A DNA stretch of 64,000 nucleotides from assembly GCA_000173115.1 (NCBI GenBank), contig ABVW01000003.1:38183-102182 (forward strand). Reading direction: 5' to 3'. The notes under the pieces are model-generated. The model searched no databases and had not been told where the DNA came from. It saw nothing but the letters and a program-made list of their open reading frames with translations. Source of the DNA: Flavobacteria bacterium MS024-3C. Its GTDB lineage: Bacteria > Bacteroidota > Bacteroidia > Flavobacteriales > Flavobacteriaceae. Positions 36,944 through 45,801 of this stretch are shown piece by piece; the stretch's first letter is position 1, and each line of letters opens with the position of its first letter. The position numbers and the translations under genes were made by a program.

Positions 36944-38329
36944 TTGTTACAGCAATACACCAAAGAATTTAGATATAATTTAAGCCTCTCTTTTCCAGTA
37001 ATCCTAGGCCTTTTAGGCCATACTTTTGTTGCTTTTGCAGACAATATTATGGTGGGACAACTAGGAACCGCCGAACTAGCAGCGGTTTCTTTAGGAAACA
37101 GTTTTGTGTTCATAGCCATGTCTTTAGGCATTGGGTTTTCTACTGCTATTACACCACTGGTAGCGGAATCTGATGGAGCAAAAGACACTGCATCAGGAAA
37201 ATCAGCACTCAAACACGGATTGGTTTTATGTACCGTTTTAGGATTGGCCTTGTTTTTTCTAATCCTACTGTGTAAACCACTCATGTACCATATGAAACAG
37301 CCTATTGAGGTTGTTACATTGGCCATGCCTTATTTGGATTTGGTCGCTTTTTCTCTGGTGCCATTAATTATTTTTCAGGCTTTGAAGCAGTTTTCAGAGG
37401 GACTGTCTCAGACCAAATACCCTATGTATGTAACCGTTGTTGCCAACGTGATTAATATTGTTCTTAACTATTTATTGATTTATGGCACTTTTGGTTTCCC
37501 TGAAATGGGGATTGTTGGTGCAGCTGTTGGAACTTTAGTTTCTAGGGTGGTTATGGTAATTTTACTTTGGGCTATATTTCGTTATAAGGACAAATTTAGG
37601 GCCTATGTACACAACATAAACTTTAAGGTTATTGAGAAGAGCGTACTGACTAAAATCATCAATTTAGGCTTTCCTTCTGCATTGCAAATGTTTTTTGAGG
37701 TAGCCATATTTACATCGGCCATTTGGCTTAGTGGTGTGTTGGGAAAAAATGCACAAGCGGCCAATCAAATTGCCCTGAACTTGTCTAGTATGACATTTAT
37801 GGTGGGTATGGGACTTGGTGTTGCAGCTATGATTAGGGTAGGCAATCAGAAAGGATTAAAAGATTTTAATGCACTGCGGAGAATTGCCATGTCTATCTTT
37901 TTATTGACCTTTATTCTGGAAGTAGTGTTTGCTATTTTGTTTTTAGCTTTTAGAGATATATTGCCTACAATTTATCTCAATAACAATGATTTAATCAATG
38001 CGGCAGACAATACAGAAGTTATTTTCCTTACCGGTCAATTACTTTTAGTGGCAGCATTTTTTCAAATTTCAGATGGATTACAAGTAGTGGTCTTGGGTGC
38101 ATTAAGAGGTTTTCAAGATGTTAAAATACCCACCCTAATTACCTTTATCGCTTATTGGATGATTGGTTTTCCTGTGAGTTTTTACCTAGGCTTATACACC
38201 CCTTTGGAAAGCGTTGGAATTTGGCTGGGCCTTTTAGCTGGCCTAACTGCTTCAGCTATTATGTTATATATCCGATTTAATTATCTGACAAAAAAGCATA
38301 TAGAAGACCTTTCTCTTCCGGTTTCCTAA
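36944..38329 (+). CDS. MATE-family efflux transporter
   Basis: 461 residues with about 12 transmembrane helices in two homologous halves. The first half has FADNIMVGQLGTAELAAVSLGNS, the second GKNAQAANQIALNLSSMTFMVGMGLGVAAMIRVGN (in part), both matching the MatE domain. It exports cationic drugs or metabolites using a Na+ or H+ gradient; the substrate is unknown. The start is a TTG (36944), because the first in-frame ATG would remove the conserved first helix. Confidence 0.93.
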   Translation: MLQQYTKEFRYNLSLSFPVILGLLGHTFVAFADNIMVGQLGTAELAAVSLGNSFVFIAMSLGIGFSTAITPLVAESDGAKDTASGKSALKHGLVLCTVLGLALFFLILLCKPLMYHMKQPIEVVTLAMPYLDLVAFSLVPLIIFQALKQFSEGLSQTKYPMYVTVVANVINIVLNYLLIYGTFGFPEMGIVGAAVGTLVSRVVMVILLWAIFRYKDKFRAYVHNINFKVIEKSVLTKIINLGFPSALQMFFEVAIFTSAIWLSGVLGKNAQAANQIALNLSSMTFMVGMGLGVAAMIRVGNQKGLKDFNALRRIAMSIFLLTFILEVVFAILFLAFRDILPTIYLNNNDLINAADNTEVIFLTGQLLLVAAFFQISDGLQVVVLGALRGFQDVKIPTLITFIAYWMIGFPVSFYLGLYTPLESVGIWLGLLAGLTASAIMLYIRFNYLTKKHIEDLSLPVS

Positions 38330-38447
38330 GATTCTCACTATTTTAGTGCTTTAGTTTAAAATTTAAATTACCACTAAAACAATCAGAAGCAGCATACTTC
38401 TGCTCATAGATCAACGTACAGACCAACGTATTTAAAAATATTATCCT

Positions 38448-38675
38448 ATGGAATTTCCAAAATTTTTACTCGGTGACAACACTGATTTCCCCACCGCTAT
38501 TTTTGTAATACACACAGACTATCCTAGGTTCATTATAAACCTTGAAGACGACAGCGTGGAATGGTTGGAAGATTTTTCTCCAGAAGATGAAAAAGAACTG
38601 GAAACGGAAACGGAAGGACTCATTCAAGCAGCTACTGATTTTTACGACAGAGAGATTTCTAGGTACGAAGCATAA
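38448..38675 (+). CDS. Small acidic protein of unknown function
   Basis: 75 residues, strongly acidic, with PRFIINLEDDSVEWLEDFSPEDEKELETE. No signal or membrane segment. I believe similar proteins occur in other flavobacteria, but no function is known. The stop codon overlaps the start of the PAP2 gene by one base, so they are translationally coupled. This supports it as a real gene. Confidence 0.75.
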   Translation: MEFPKFLLGDNTDFPTAIFVIHTDYPRFIINLEDDSVEWLEDFSPEDEKELETETEGLIQAATDFYDREISRYEA

Positions 38676-39247
38676 TGCTAGAGCTACTTCAATCCATAGA
38701 CCGCGCTCTTTTTGTGTTTCTCAATGGTTTGGGAAGCCCTTCATGGGATGCATTTTGGTTGTTACTCTCAGAAAAGGCTATTGGCGCTCCTCTAGTGCTT
38801 TTTTTTCTTTGGAAGATGTACCACAAATACGGTCTTGTAGTTTGTTTAAAAGCGATCCTCGCTTTAGCTATATTAATACTAGCAACAGACCAATTGGCCA
38901 ACGCGTTTAAGTACGGTTTTGCTAGGCCAAGGCCTTGTCACGAACCGCTACTAGATGTGGGGCTTAGGCTCGTTAAGGCTCGTTGTGGTGGTCCTTATGG
39001 TTTCTTTTCTGCACATGCAGCCAACAGTATGGCGGTCGCTATATTTATGGGAATGCTCCTTAGACAATTTTGGTCTTGGTTTATTTATGTTGGTGCATTT
39101 TTGGCTTTTATGGTCGGTTTTAGTAGAATATATTTAGGTGTACATTATCCTTTTGATGTGCTTATTGGATTTTTTATAGGTGCATTCTTTGCCTATCTGG
39201 CTCAATTTATTTTTAAGAAACAGGTTTTATTTAAGCAAGCTAATTAA
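38675..39247 (+). CDS. PAP2-family membrane phosphatase
   Basis: 190 residues with about five transmembrane helices and all three PAP2 active-site motifs: KYGFARPRP (Lys79, Arg86), FFSAHAANS (His114) and SRIYLGVHYPFDVLIG (Arg151, His157, Asp161). Such enzymes dephosphorylate undecaprenyl pyrophosphate or lipid A on the periplasmic face. Overlaps its upstream and downstream neighbours by one base each, forming a three-gene coupled unit with the GT39 gene. Confidence 0.92.
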   Translation: MLELLQSIDRALFVFLNGLGSPSWDAFWLLLSEKAIGAPLVLFFLWKMYHKYGLVVCLKAILALAILILATDQLANAFKYGFARPRPCHEPLLDVGLRLVKARCGGPYGFFSAHAANSMAVAIFMGMLLRQFWSWFIYVGAFLAFMVGFSRIYLGVHYPFDVLIGFFIGAFFAYLAQFIFKKQVLFKQAN

Positions 39248-40899
39248 TGCTATCTAAAAAGACATTTATCGTATTACTAACTTTGCTCTTGGCGGTTTAT
39301 GCTATGGGACTGTTTAGTGGACTGTTAGAAAATGATTCTGCACAATTTGCTGTTATGTCTATGAGAATGTTTCAAGAAAGTGATTTTCTCGCGCTATTCA
39401 AAGGCACTGAACCCTATCTTGACAAACCACATTTACACTATTGGTTGGCTGCTGCTTCATATGCTGTTTTTGGAATTTATGAGTTTTCATATAAGTTGCC
39501 AGGTTTTATGGCTTTATTATTAGCTGCTTATAGTGTGTTTAAACTGGCCCAAATACTGTATTCAGTCCCTGTCGCTAGAGCTGCTACACTTATTTTTTTA
39601 AGTGCCCAAACCATTGTTTTATCTGCAATTGATCTTAGGACAGATGCAGTTCTTACAGGATTTGTTGCCTTGTCCTTGTGGCAATTCATCGCGTTTGCGG
39701 AAAGGCCCAATTGGCGCCCTATGGTTTTTGGAGCTTTGGCAGCAGCCATGGCTTTTTCTACAAAAGGACATTTGGCTCTTGTCATGATTGGATTTCCTTT
39801 AATGGGGCATCTTATTTATAACCGCCAATGGTCACTGCTCTGGAGAAAAGAAGTGCTTTTAGGAGTAGCTGCATTTGTTTTAGGCATATGTCCTATTTTA
39901 TATGCTTATTATGTGCAATTTGACCTTCATCCTGAATTAGTGATTCGGGGTGTTTCAGATAGGTCTGGTATTTTCTTTATCCTTTTTGAGCAGAGTTTTG
40001 AGCGCATGAGTGGCCAGGGTATGGGCAGTAATAGTCCTGATTATTTTTTCTTTTTCCATACTTTTCTGTGGGCTTTTCTGCCTTTTACGCCCTTGGCGAT
40101 ATATCTCTTTGTAAGGCGGTTTAAAACCCAAGCAGTTTTGGATAAAACCCAAGGACTTCTATACGGAGCATTGGCTATTTTACTCTTAATAAGCTTTGCC
40201 CAATTTAAACTACCGCATTACCTCAATAGTAGTATTCCCCTTTGGGCGGTATTGGTTGCAGCTAGGGTAGGTGGCCAGGGAAAAATTTGGAAACCCATGT
40301 TCCACATACAAAAGCTATTATTCGTCCTTTTGGGTACTGTAGCTTTGGTTCTATGTATAGGGGTATTTCCCTTTGAATTTTGGGTTTCCTATGTTTTGTT
40401 GGGACTTTTTATAGTAGGAAGTATTGCCTGGATATTAAGGACTAAAGCGGTTTTTTCTGGCATCCTTCTGACAGGAGTCTTAACAGCTGTTTTTGTAAAT
40501 GGGATTCTAAATATTGGTTTTTATCCTAAATTACTTCAATATCAAGCAGGTAAAACTGCTTCAGAGAAAATCATGCAATCCTCTTACATCTCACCAGATA
40601 AGGTGTATAAATGGGGAAACGCACACAGTTGGGCAATGGATTTTGGCCTAAGATCGCCCTTGAAAATAGTGGATCAGTTAGAGGAACTCAAGGATTTGTC
40701 AAACGTTTGGGTGTACCTAAATGGGCTTCAATTAGACCAACTTTCTAAAACAGACATACCCTTTAATATTGAATTTTCAGTGCTCTCTTATAGAATTACT
40801 AAATTAAAAATAGCCTTTTTAAATCCTGCTACAAGAGCCAATACTTTAGAAAAACGCTACTTGGTGTTTTTGCCTGGTTCCGGTAATGACCTAAAGTGA
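39247..40899 (+). CDS. GT39 / ArnT-like membrane glycosyltransferase
   Basis: 550 residues with 10-12 transmembrane helices. The ArnT/PMT signature is near the N-terminus: LENDSAQFAVMSMRMFQ gives the acidic catalytic loop, then DKPHLHYWLAAASYAVFGIYE, equivalent to the KPPLxYW motif. These GT-C enzymes transfer a sugar from a polyprenyl-phosphate donor to lipid A, other lipids or proteins in the periplasm. The last 43 bases overlap the convergent UPF0104 gene. Confidence 0.9.
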   Translation: MLSKKTFIVLLTLLLAVYAMGLFSGLLENDSAQFAVMSMRMFQESDFLALFKGTEPYLDKPHLHYWLAAASYAVFGIYEFSYKLPGFMALLLAAYSVFKLAQILYSVPVARAATLIFLSAQTIVLSAIDLRTDAVLTGFVALSLWQFIAFAERPNWRPMVFGALAAAMAFSTKGHLALVMIGFPLMGHLIYNRQWSLLWRKEVLLGVAAFVLGICPILYAYYVQFDLHPELVIRGVSDRSGIFFILFEQSFERMSGQGMGSNSPDYFFFFHTFLWAFLPFTPLAIYLFVRRFKTQAVLDKTQGLLYGALAILLLISFAQFKLPHYLNSSIPLWAVLVAARVGGQGKIWKPMFHIQKLLFVLLGTVALVLCIGVFPFEFWVSYVLLGLFIVGSIAWILRTKAVFSGILLTGVLTAVFVNGILNIGFYPKLLQYQAGKTASEKIMQSSYISPDKVYKWGNAHSWAMDFGLRSPLKIVDQLEELKDLSNVWVYLNGLQLDQLSKTDIPFNIEFSVLSYRITKLKIAFLNPATRANTLEKRYLVFLPGSGNDLK

Positions 40900-41723
40900 T
40901 ACACCATTCCAGTTAAAGAGACGGAAGCAGTAATAAAAAAGAACAGCAAGCTCATAGCTATGGCTGTTTTGTAATCTAAGGCCAACCATTGTGCGCCATA
41001 TAAGAAGGTAAGCTCTCTACTGCCTATTCCACCAATGGTCAATGGAATAATAGCCACGATAGAAGATATTAAAAAGACCAAAAAATACAGTCCAATATCT
41101 TGTGTTTGGTCCAGCGCCCATAATATGCACAAGGCAGTAATTAATTGAGACAATTGCACTCCTGCAGAATACACAAAGGTTTTCCAGAAAACAGCTAGGG
41201 TGTAAGGGTATATTTTCTTTAACCCTATATAGTAAACTAAAACACCCAAAGGGACAGCCAATATGAAAAGGTATCTAAATGGGCTGAGTAGCTCGTGAAT
41301 ACCAATAGCCGCTAAAAGGGCACTAAAAACGCACAAAAGCAGTAGTCCTGACAGCCTGTCTACTAAAAGGGCGCCAAAGATTTTTTTAGTTGGTGTTTGA
41401 AATGTTTTTTTTATGACATACCCTTTATAAGCATCTCCACCAATGCCGCCGGGTAGAAACAAGTTGTAAAACATGCCTAATAAGTAGAGCCTTAAATTAT
41501 ACCCGTGGTTTAGTTGTACTCCTATACATTGCCAGAATAGTTGTAGTCTAAAAGCGGCTATTATTTTTGATAAAAAAAAGAATAAAGTCCCCAAGCCTAA
41601 ATATCCCCAATGTGCTTTTAACAAAGTTTGAGAGACTTCGCTAAAGGGAATTTTCAAAAAAATAAGGTATAAAAGCACTGCACTGATCCCTATCTTGAGA
41701 AATAAAAGCGCTTTTTTTTTCAT
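40857..41723 (-). CDS. UPF0104 / MprF-flippase-like membrane protein
   Basis: 288 residues from the ATG at 41723 (the frame opens at 41777, but MKKKALLFLKIGISAVLLYLIF is the conserved start). About eight transmembrane helices carry the family motifs ALLVDRLSGLLLLCVF, GGIGGDAYKGYVI and IPLTIGGIGSRELTFLYG, as in the lysylphosphatidylglycerol synthetase membrane domain. Relatives such as the MprF flippase domain move lipids across the membrane. The position between GT39 and GT2 genes suggests a lipid-sugar role. Confidence 0.88.
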   Translation of the reverse strand: MKKKALLFLKIGISAVLLYLIFLKIPFSEVSQTLLKAHWGYLGLGTLFFFLSKIIAAFRLQLFWQCIGVQLNHGYNLRLYLLGMFYNLFLPGGIGGDAYKGYVIKKTFQTPTKKIFGALLVDRLSGLLLLCVFSALLAAIGIHELLSPFRYLFILAVPLGVLVYYIGLKKIYPYTLAVFWKTFVYSAGVQLSQLITALCILWALDQTQDIGLYFLVFLISSIVAIIPLTIGGIGSRELTFLYGAQWLALDYKTAIAMSLLFFFITASVSLTGMVYHFRSLPEPGKNTK

Positions 41724-41795
41724 GTTTTTAGTTAATGATTTTGTGTTGGTTTTGATTTTCACACCAATTTGAACCAATCTTTTTTGAGGCTATAG

Positions 41796-42767
41796 TTATT
41801 TTGAAATAGCCGTTCCCCCTTGGGTAACTTTTCTGATTCTATAAGGTCTTTTCTTTTGAGACTCGTAGTAGGTTCTGATCAGCAATTCCATAACAATTCC
41901 GATGGTGAACAATTGAATTCCTGCAAAAATCAGCATCATTCCCAGGGTGAGTAGGGGCCTAGTTCCTATATCTTCGCCCATAAGTTTAAGGTACACCAAA
42001 TACGCATTTATACATAGTCCTGCCCCTATTAATAGCACCCCAAAAATCCCAAAGAGATGAATGGGTCTTTGGATGTATTTTCTAATAAAAAGCAATAACA
42101 TCATATCTGCAATTACCTTAAATACACGCTCCAATCCATATTTGGAGACTCCAGCATGTCTGGCATGATGTTTAACAGGGACTTGTTTTATTTGCGCTCC
42201 CTCTAAGAATGCTAAAAGCGTAATGAAGCGGTGCATTTCGCCGTATAAATTAAGGTCTTTAGCCACATCTTTATGAAAGACTTTTAAGGCACAGCCGTTG
42301 TCTTTGATGTCTAATTTAGTGACCCTTCTCACCAAGAAGTTGGCAATTTTTGAAGGTATTTTTTTCAGTAAGCTGTCTTTTCGTTTCTGTCTAATACCTG
42401 TCACCAAATCATAGCCTCCGTCAATGGCTTCTTTTAACATAGAAGGAATGTCTGAGGGGTCGTTCTGAAGGTCACCATCCATGGTAATAATATAGGTTCC
42501 AGAAGCGTAGTCAATTCCTGCAGCAAGGGCCAAACTTTGGCCGTAATTTTTCTTAAGGGCTATTAAGTGGACTTGATTGTCTGCCAAATCATTGACCACC
42601 TTTTTGGTTTGGTCTGTAGAAAAGTCATCTATATAAATAATCTCATATTGATACCCTACAAGGCTTTCGTGAATTTTCTGGGTAAGTAAAAGCACATTGT
42701 CTTGTTCGTTATAAAGGGGTACAACAACGGAAAGGAGTTCCTGAGTGTGAATGTTCATGATGGTCAT
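41796..42767 (-). CDS. Polyprenyl-phosphate glycosyltransferase, GT2 (DPM1/ArnC-like)
   Basis: 323 residues. An N-terminal GT2 domain has SVVVPLYNEQDNVLLLTQKI, YIDDFSTDQT, the metal-site TMDGDLQNDPSDIPSML and KDNGCALKVFHKD. Two C-terminal transmembrane helices (about 225-300) complete the layout of enzymes that attach a hexose or amino sugar to undecaprenyl phosphate (ArnC, GtrB, DPM1). The start could be 42767 or the ATG three codons later at 42758. It pairs logically with the GT39 enzyme, which would use its product. Confidence 0.92.
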   Translation of the reverse strand: MTIMNIHTQELLSVVVPLYNEQDNVLLLTQKIHESLVGYQYEIIYIDDFSTDQTKKVVNDLADNQVHLIALKKNYGQSLALAAGIDYASGTYIITMDGDLQNDPSDIPSMLKEAIDGGYDLVTGIRQKRKDSLLKKIPSKIANFLVRRVTKLDIKDNGCALKVFHKDVAKDLNLYGEMHRFITLLAFLEGAQIKQVPVKHHARHAGVSKYGLERVFKVIADMMLLLFIRKYIQRPIHLFGIFGVLLIGAGLCINAYLVYLKLMGEDIGTRPLLTLGMMLIFAGIQLFTIGIVMELLIRTYYESQKKRPYRIRKVTQGGTAISK

Positions 42768-42776
42768 TTAGTCCCA

Positions 42777-42784
42777 CAAATTTA
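42777..42784 (-). promoter_or_regulatory. -7 element of the DPM1-like GT2 gene
   Basis: The minus strand reads TAAATTTG, 9 bases before the 42767 ATG and 18 before the 42758 ATG, which favours the later start. No -33 TTG is clear. The remaining bases to 42992 show no gene. Confidence 0.4.
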
Positions 42785-42992
42785 AGTCATTTTATAGAAT
42801 AGCCGTCTTTTTGTAGTATTTCTAAGGACTTTTTTGAAATTTGACGCTAGGTATAAGGCCTGAAGCACCTTTGAAACCGCTTTTTGTGTATTTAAATAAA
42901 TTTATTGGAGCTATTTTTTGAGTGAAATAGCCTTAAAGTTAGGTTTGTTATTGCCCTAATAAATAGGACCTATTTTTGATTAGATTTTAAAA

Positions 42993-44000
42993 TTATAATG
43001 ACTTTTTGTGGCTATTTCTAAATCCATCAATAAGTATTTCAGCCGCTTTAGAGATGCTTAAAGTGCCATTGGTGAGTTGTCTTTTTATATCAGGAATTTC
43101 ATTTTGAACCTTCTTGTCTGCGTAAAAAGAGGCTTCTAAACGCTGGCAAACAAGTCGGTGCAGTCCTAGAATTTTTTGAGCGGTTCTTTTTAGTTCAAAA
43201 TCACCATGTTTCTTCTGAAGGCGAATAAAATATTCTATGCTTTGCCACACTTCTTTTACACCGCGATTTTCAATGGCAGAAGCCAAAAGAACCGGGGGCT
43301 CCCATCCGTTTTTTCTGGGCCTAAAACCATGAACAGAAGCCTTGAAATACTGCTGTGCTTTTTTGGCTAACGGGGCTTGCGCCCCGTCTGCCTTGTTAAT
43401 TAACAAGGCGTCTGCCACCTCCAGTAGTCCTCTTTTAATACCTTGAATTTCATCTCCAGCTCCGGGCAATTGAAGGAGTAAAAGTGCGTCTACCATTTCA
43501 TGAACTTCCAATTCATTTTGTCCAACCCCTACCGTTTCTACAATGATTACGTCAAAGCCAGCAGCTTCACAGAAAAGGATACTTGAGCGGGTATTTTGTG
43601 CCACACCACCCAAAGTACTTGCTGCAGCCGTAGTTCTTATATATGCACTCTTGTGCGCAGCCAGTTGGTCCATCCTTGTTTTATCTCCCAGGATGCTTCC
43701 GCCACTTTGTTGGCTACTGGGATCAATGGTTAGTACGGCTAGTCTAAGTCCCTTCTCCACAAGATACATACCCAATGCTTCAATTAAAGTGCTTTTACCT
43801 ACTCCTGGAACCCCAGAAATACCCACTCTTATCGTATTTGGATTTTCTTTTGAAAAGGCGACCTCTAATTCCTGGGCCCATTTTTGGTGAATGGGTAATT
43901 TGCTTTCTACCAAGCTAATAGCCTTGCTCAAAGCGGGTATTTCACCATTAACAATCCCTTTGATCAATTTGGGTACCGATATTGATAGGTTATTTTTCAT
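42993..44000 (-). CDS. meaB: Methylmalonyl-CoA mutase-associated GTPase MeaB
   Basis: A 335-residue G3E-type GTPase chaperone that loads and protects the B12 cofactor of methylmalonyl-CoA mutase. Walker A GVSGVPGVGKSTLIEALG lies at about 59-76. Also visible are LTIDPSSQQSGGSILGDKTRM, the AAASTLGGVAQNT switch, VETVGVGQNE and the base-specificity motif NKADGA. The mutase genes themselves are not in the window. The cobalamin adenosyltransferase at 51271 is a functional partner. Confidence 0.95.
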   Translation of the reverse strand: MKNNLSISVPKLIKGIVNGEIPALSKAISLVESKLPIHQKWAQELEVAFSKENPNTIRVGISGVPGVGKSTLIEALGMYLVEKGLRLAVLTIDPSSQQSGGSILGDKTRMDQLAAHKSAYIRTTAAASTLGGVAQNTRSSILFCEAAGFDVIIVETVGVGQNELEVHEMVDALLLLQLPGAGDEIQGIKRGLLEVADALLINKADGAQAPLAKKAQQYFKASVHGFRPRKNGWEPPVLLASAIENRGVKEVWQSIEYFIRLQKKHGDFELKRTAQKILGLHRLVCQRLEASFYADKKVQNEIPDIKRQLTNGTLSISKAAEILIDGFRNSHKKSL

Positions 44001-44046
44001 GGTTTTTGTGTGTGAGCGCCCTTAATATTCGATAATAATTAGGGAA

Positions 44047-45009
44047 TTACTCGGCTGTTTTTTCAAATTTGTATCGGGTCTCTTGTTGGTAAGGCCTGTC
44101 TTTATCTATGACTATGGTCTTAAAATTTTCATGGCTTGGTGCATCTGGGTATCCCTGGGTTTCAAAACAAATTCCTTTAAATTCTTGGGGTGTAAAGCAT
44201 ACTAGGATGTCTTGGTCTGTATAAACATCCATACGTAACTTGCTTTTTTCAGAGTACACACTAGCTGCTCTTTGTCCTAATTTACTTGTATGGTTCAATA
44301 CAAATGGCGTGTCTAGTTCTATTTGATTTATTTTTTTTGGTGGGCTAAAATGATAGGCATCATTTTTTAATGAAAGCAGCTTTCCAGTTGGTAATAATTG
44401 GTGGTCTGTTTGTATCCTATGGAATGCATTAATTTCTAAAAGGTAATCTGAAACATCCTGGGCTTGGTCTAAAATAAAATAACTGTGATTGCTTAAGTTA
44501 AACACCTGAGGGACAGTAGAAGTGCTGTTATAGCTTATTTTTAATTCATTATTTATGAGGCTATAGGTCAGTAATGTTTTAATGGTCCCTGATTTTAAAG
44601 CCTTATGATTACTAACTCTTTCTTGCTGTACTTGTTGGCAATAAGAAAGACAAATAAAAGGGGCTGCTCCTGAGCCTATTTTTTCTAATTGCCAAAACTG
44701 TTTGGAATAGGCTTGCTTCCCTCCATGCAATTCAATGTTTTCAGTATTTCCTGGAAAGTCTACAGTATTTGAAGGGCTGTTTTTTCTTTTAATTCTCCCT
44801 GCAAATGGTCCTAGGCAAGCCCCAAGAAACCAAGGGTCCTCTAAATATAATAATACCTCAGGATGTCCTGCGACCAATTCTTGTGATTCTTCGTGTTCAA
44901 GCTCTAGTTTTAAACTTTTAATAATAGCACCATAATTCAATACTTCCATTTTTAGAAATTCATTTTCTAAAGTAAATACCTCTATTAAAGCTGCTTTGTG
45001 AACACTCAT
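44047..45009 (-). CDS. Aldose 1-epimerase (GalM-like)
   Basis: 320 residues of the galactose-mutarotase fold: LNYGAIIKSLKL, GACLGPFAGRI with the substrate-binding arginine, ELHGGKQAYSKQFW with a conserved His, VFNLSNHSYFIL with the catalytic-type NxxxHxYFxL motif, and LVCFTPQEFKGICFETQGYPDAP with the glutamate region. It interconverts sugar anomers. The start codon directly abuts the msrA stop, so the two are probably co-transcribed. Confidence 0.88.
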   Translation of the reverse strand: MSVHKAALIEVFTLENEFLKMEVLNYGAIIKSLKLELEHEESQELVAGHPEVLLYLEDPWFLGACLGPFAGRIKRKNSPSNTVDFPGNTENIELHGGKQAYSKQFWQLEKIGSGAAPFICLSYCQQVQQERVSNHKALKSGTIKTLLTYSLINNELKISYNSTSTVPQVFNLSNHSYFILDQAQDVSDYLLEINAFHRIQTDHQLLPTGKLLSLKNDAYHFSPPKKINQIELDTPFVLNHTSKLGQRAASVYSEKSKLRMDVYTDQDILVCFTPQEFKGICFETQGYPDAPSHENFKTIVIDKDRPYQQETRYKFEKTAE

Positions 45010-45645
45010 TTAATGAGAGGCTTTTAATAGTTTTGGAAATTTAGCTTTGAATTTTAATAACCTGGGCACAGACACCGCCCTTACATATGGATTGTTTGGG
45101 TTTCTAGCTTCAAAATCTTGGTGGTAATCTTCTGCCTCATAAAATATTGTGAAAGGCATTATTTGTGTCACTATTGGGTTATTAAAAGCCTTCTCGGTGT
45201 TTAATACATCTATATGCGTTGTAATAACTGCTTTTTCAGCACTTGTTTTGTAAAAAGCAATTGACCTATATTGAGGACCTCTGTCTGGTCCTTGTCTGTT
45301 GCGGGTAGTGGGATCGTGGGACCCAAAAAATACTTTAACTAAAGTTTCATAGGAAACTTGCTTTGGGTTGTAAGGTACCATGACAGCCTCTGCATGTGTG
45401 GTTCTGCCTCCTGCAACTTGATTGTAGGTAGGATTTTTTTCTGTTCCCCCAGCATAGCCTGAAACCACATCTCCAACCCCTGTTACAGATTCAAAAATAG
45501 CCTCTACACACCAAAAGCAACCACTGGCAAAATAGGCGGTTTCAGTATATGAATTTTGAGGGGCTTTTTCAGATGGTTGTAGTACTAAAGCAAGTGCTAA
45601 AGTACACCACAGAAAAGCATTTGTCATAAATGTTTTAGAAATCAT
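45010..45645 (-). CDS. msrA: Peptide-methionine (S)-S-oxide reductase, probably exported
   Basis: 211 residues from the ATG at 45645. Residues 1-24 form a hydrophobic signal or anchor, followed by the MsrA domain: YFASGCFWCVEAIFESVTGV (catalytic Cys43 in GCFWC), GYAGGTEKNPTY, HAEAVMVPYNP, FFGSHDPTTRNRQGPDRGPQYRS (in part) and FYEAEDYHQDF. It repairs oxidised methionine, here likely in the periplasm. A perfect 14-bp inverted repeat abuts this start codon; an alternative start at 45627 would lie clear of it. Confidence 0.93.
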   Translation of the reverse strand: MISKTFMTNAFLWCTLALALVLQPSEKAPQNSYTETAYFASGCFWCVEAIFESVTGVGDVVSGYAGGTEKNPTYNQVAGGRTTHAEAVMVPYNPKQVSYETLVKVFFGSHDPTTRNRQGPDRGPQYRSIAFYKTSAEKAVITTHIDVLNTEKAFNNPIVTQIMPFTIFYEAEDYHQDFEARNPNNPYVRAVSVPRLLKFKAKFPKLLKASH

Positions 45646-45688
45646 AGTCTCTTTTTTTTTGTATAACAAGTTACAAAAAAAAGAGACT
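45646..45688 (-). promoter_or_regulatory. Perfect 14-bp inverted repeat next to the msrA start codon
   Basis: Arms AGTCTCTTTTTTTT (45646-45659) and AAAAAAAAGAGACT (45675-45688) are separated by 15 bases. In the minus-strand transcript the hairpin would end at the base before the ATG and bury the AAGAGA purine-rich stretch that could act as ribosome-binding site. It could be a translational control hairpin, an attenuator or a protein site. Confidence 0.6.
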
Positions 45689-45801
45689 ACCAAAGGGTTT
45701 TAAAGATCGGTTCAAACACAGCAGTCGTCATGTAAAATAGTCTTACAAACCACACAAGCCACTTGCCAGCAAACAAATGAAATAAAAAGTGTAGAAGGTT
45801 C

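Noticed and set aside
29801..45801. Two amidohydrolases as a recent duplication
   Set aside because: They share only general superfamily motifs and differ greatly in length and domain content, so a recent duplication is not supported.
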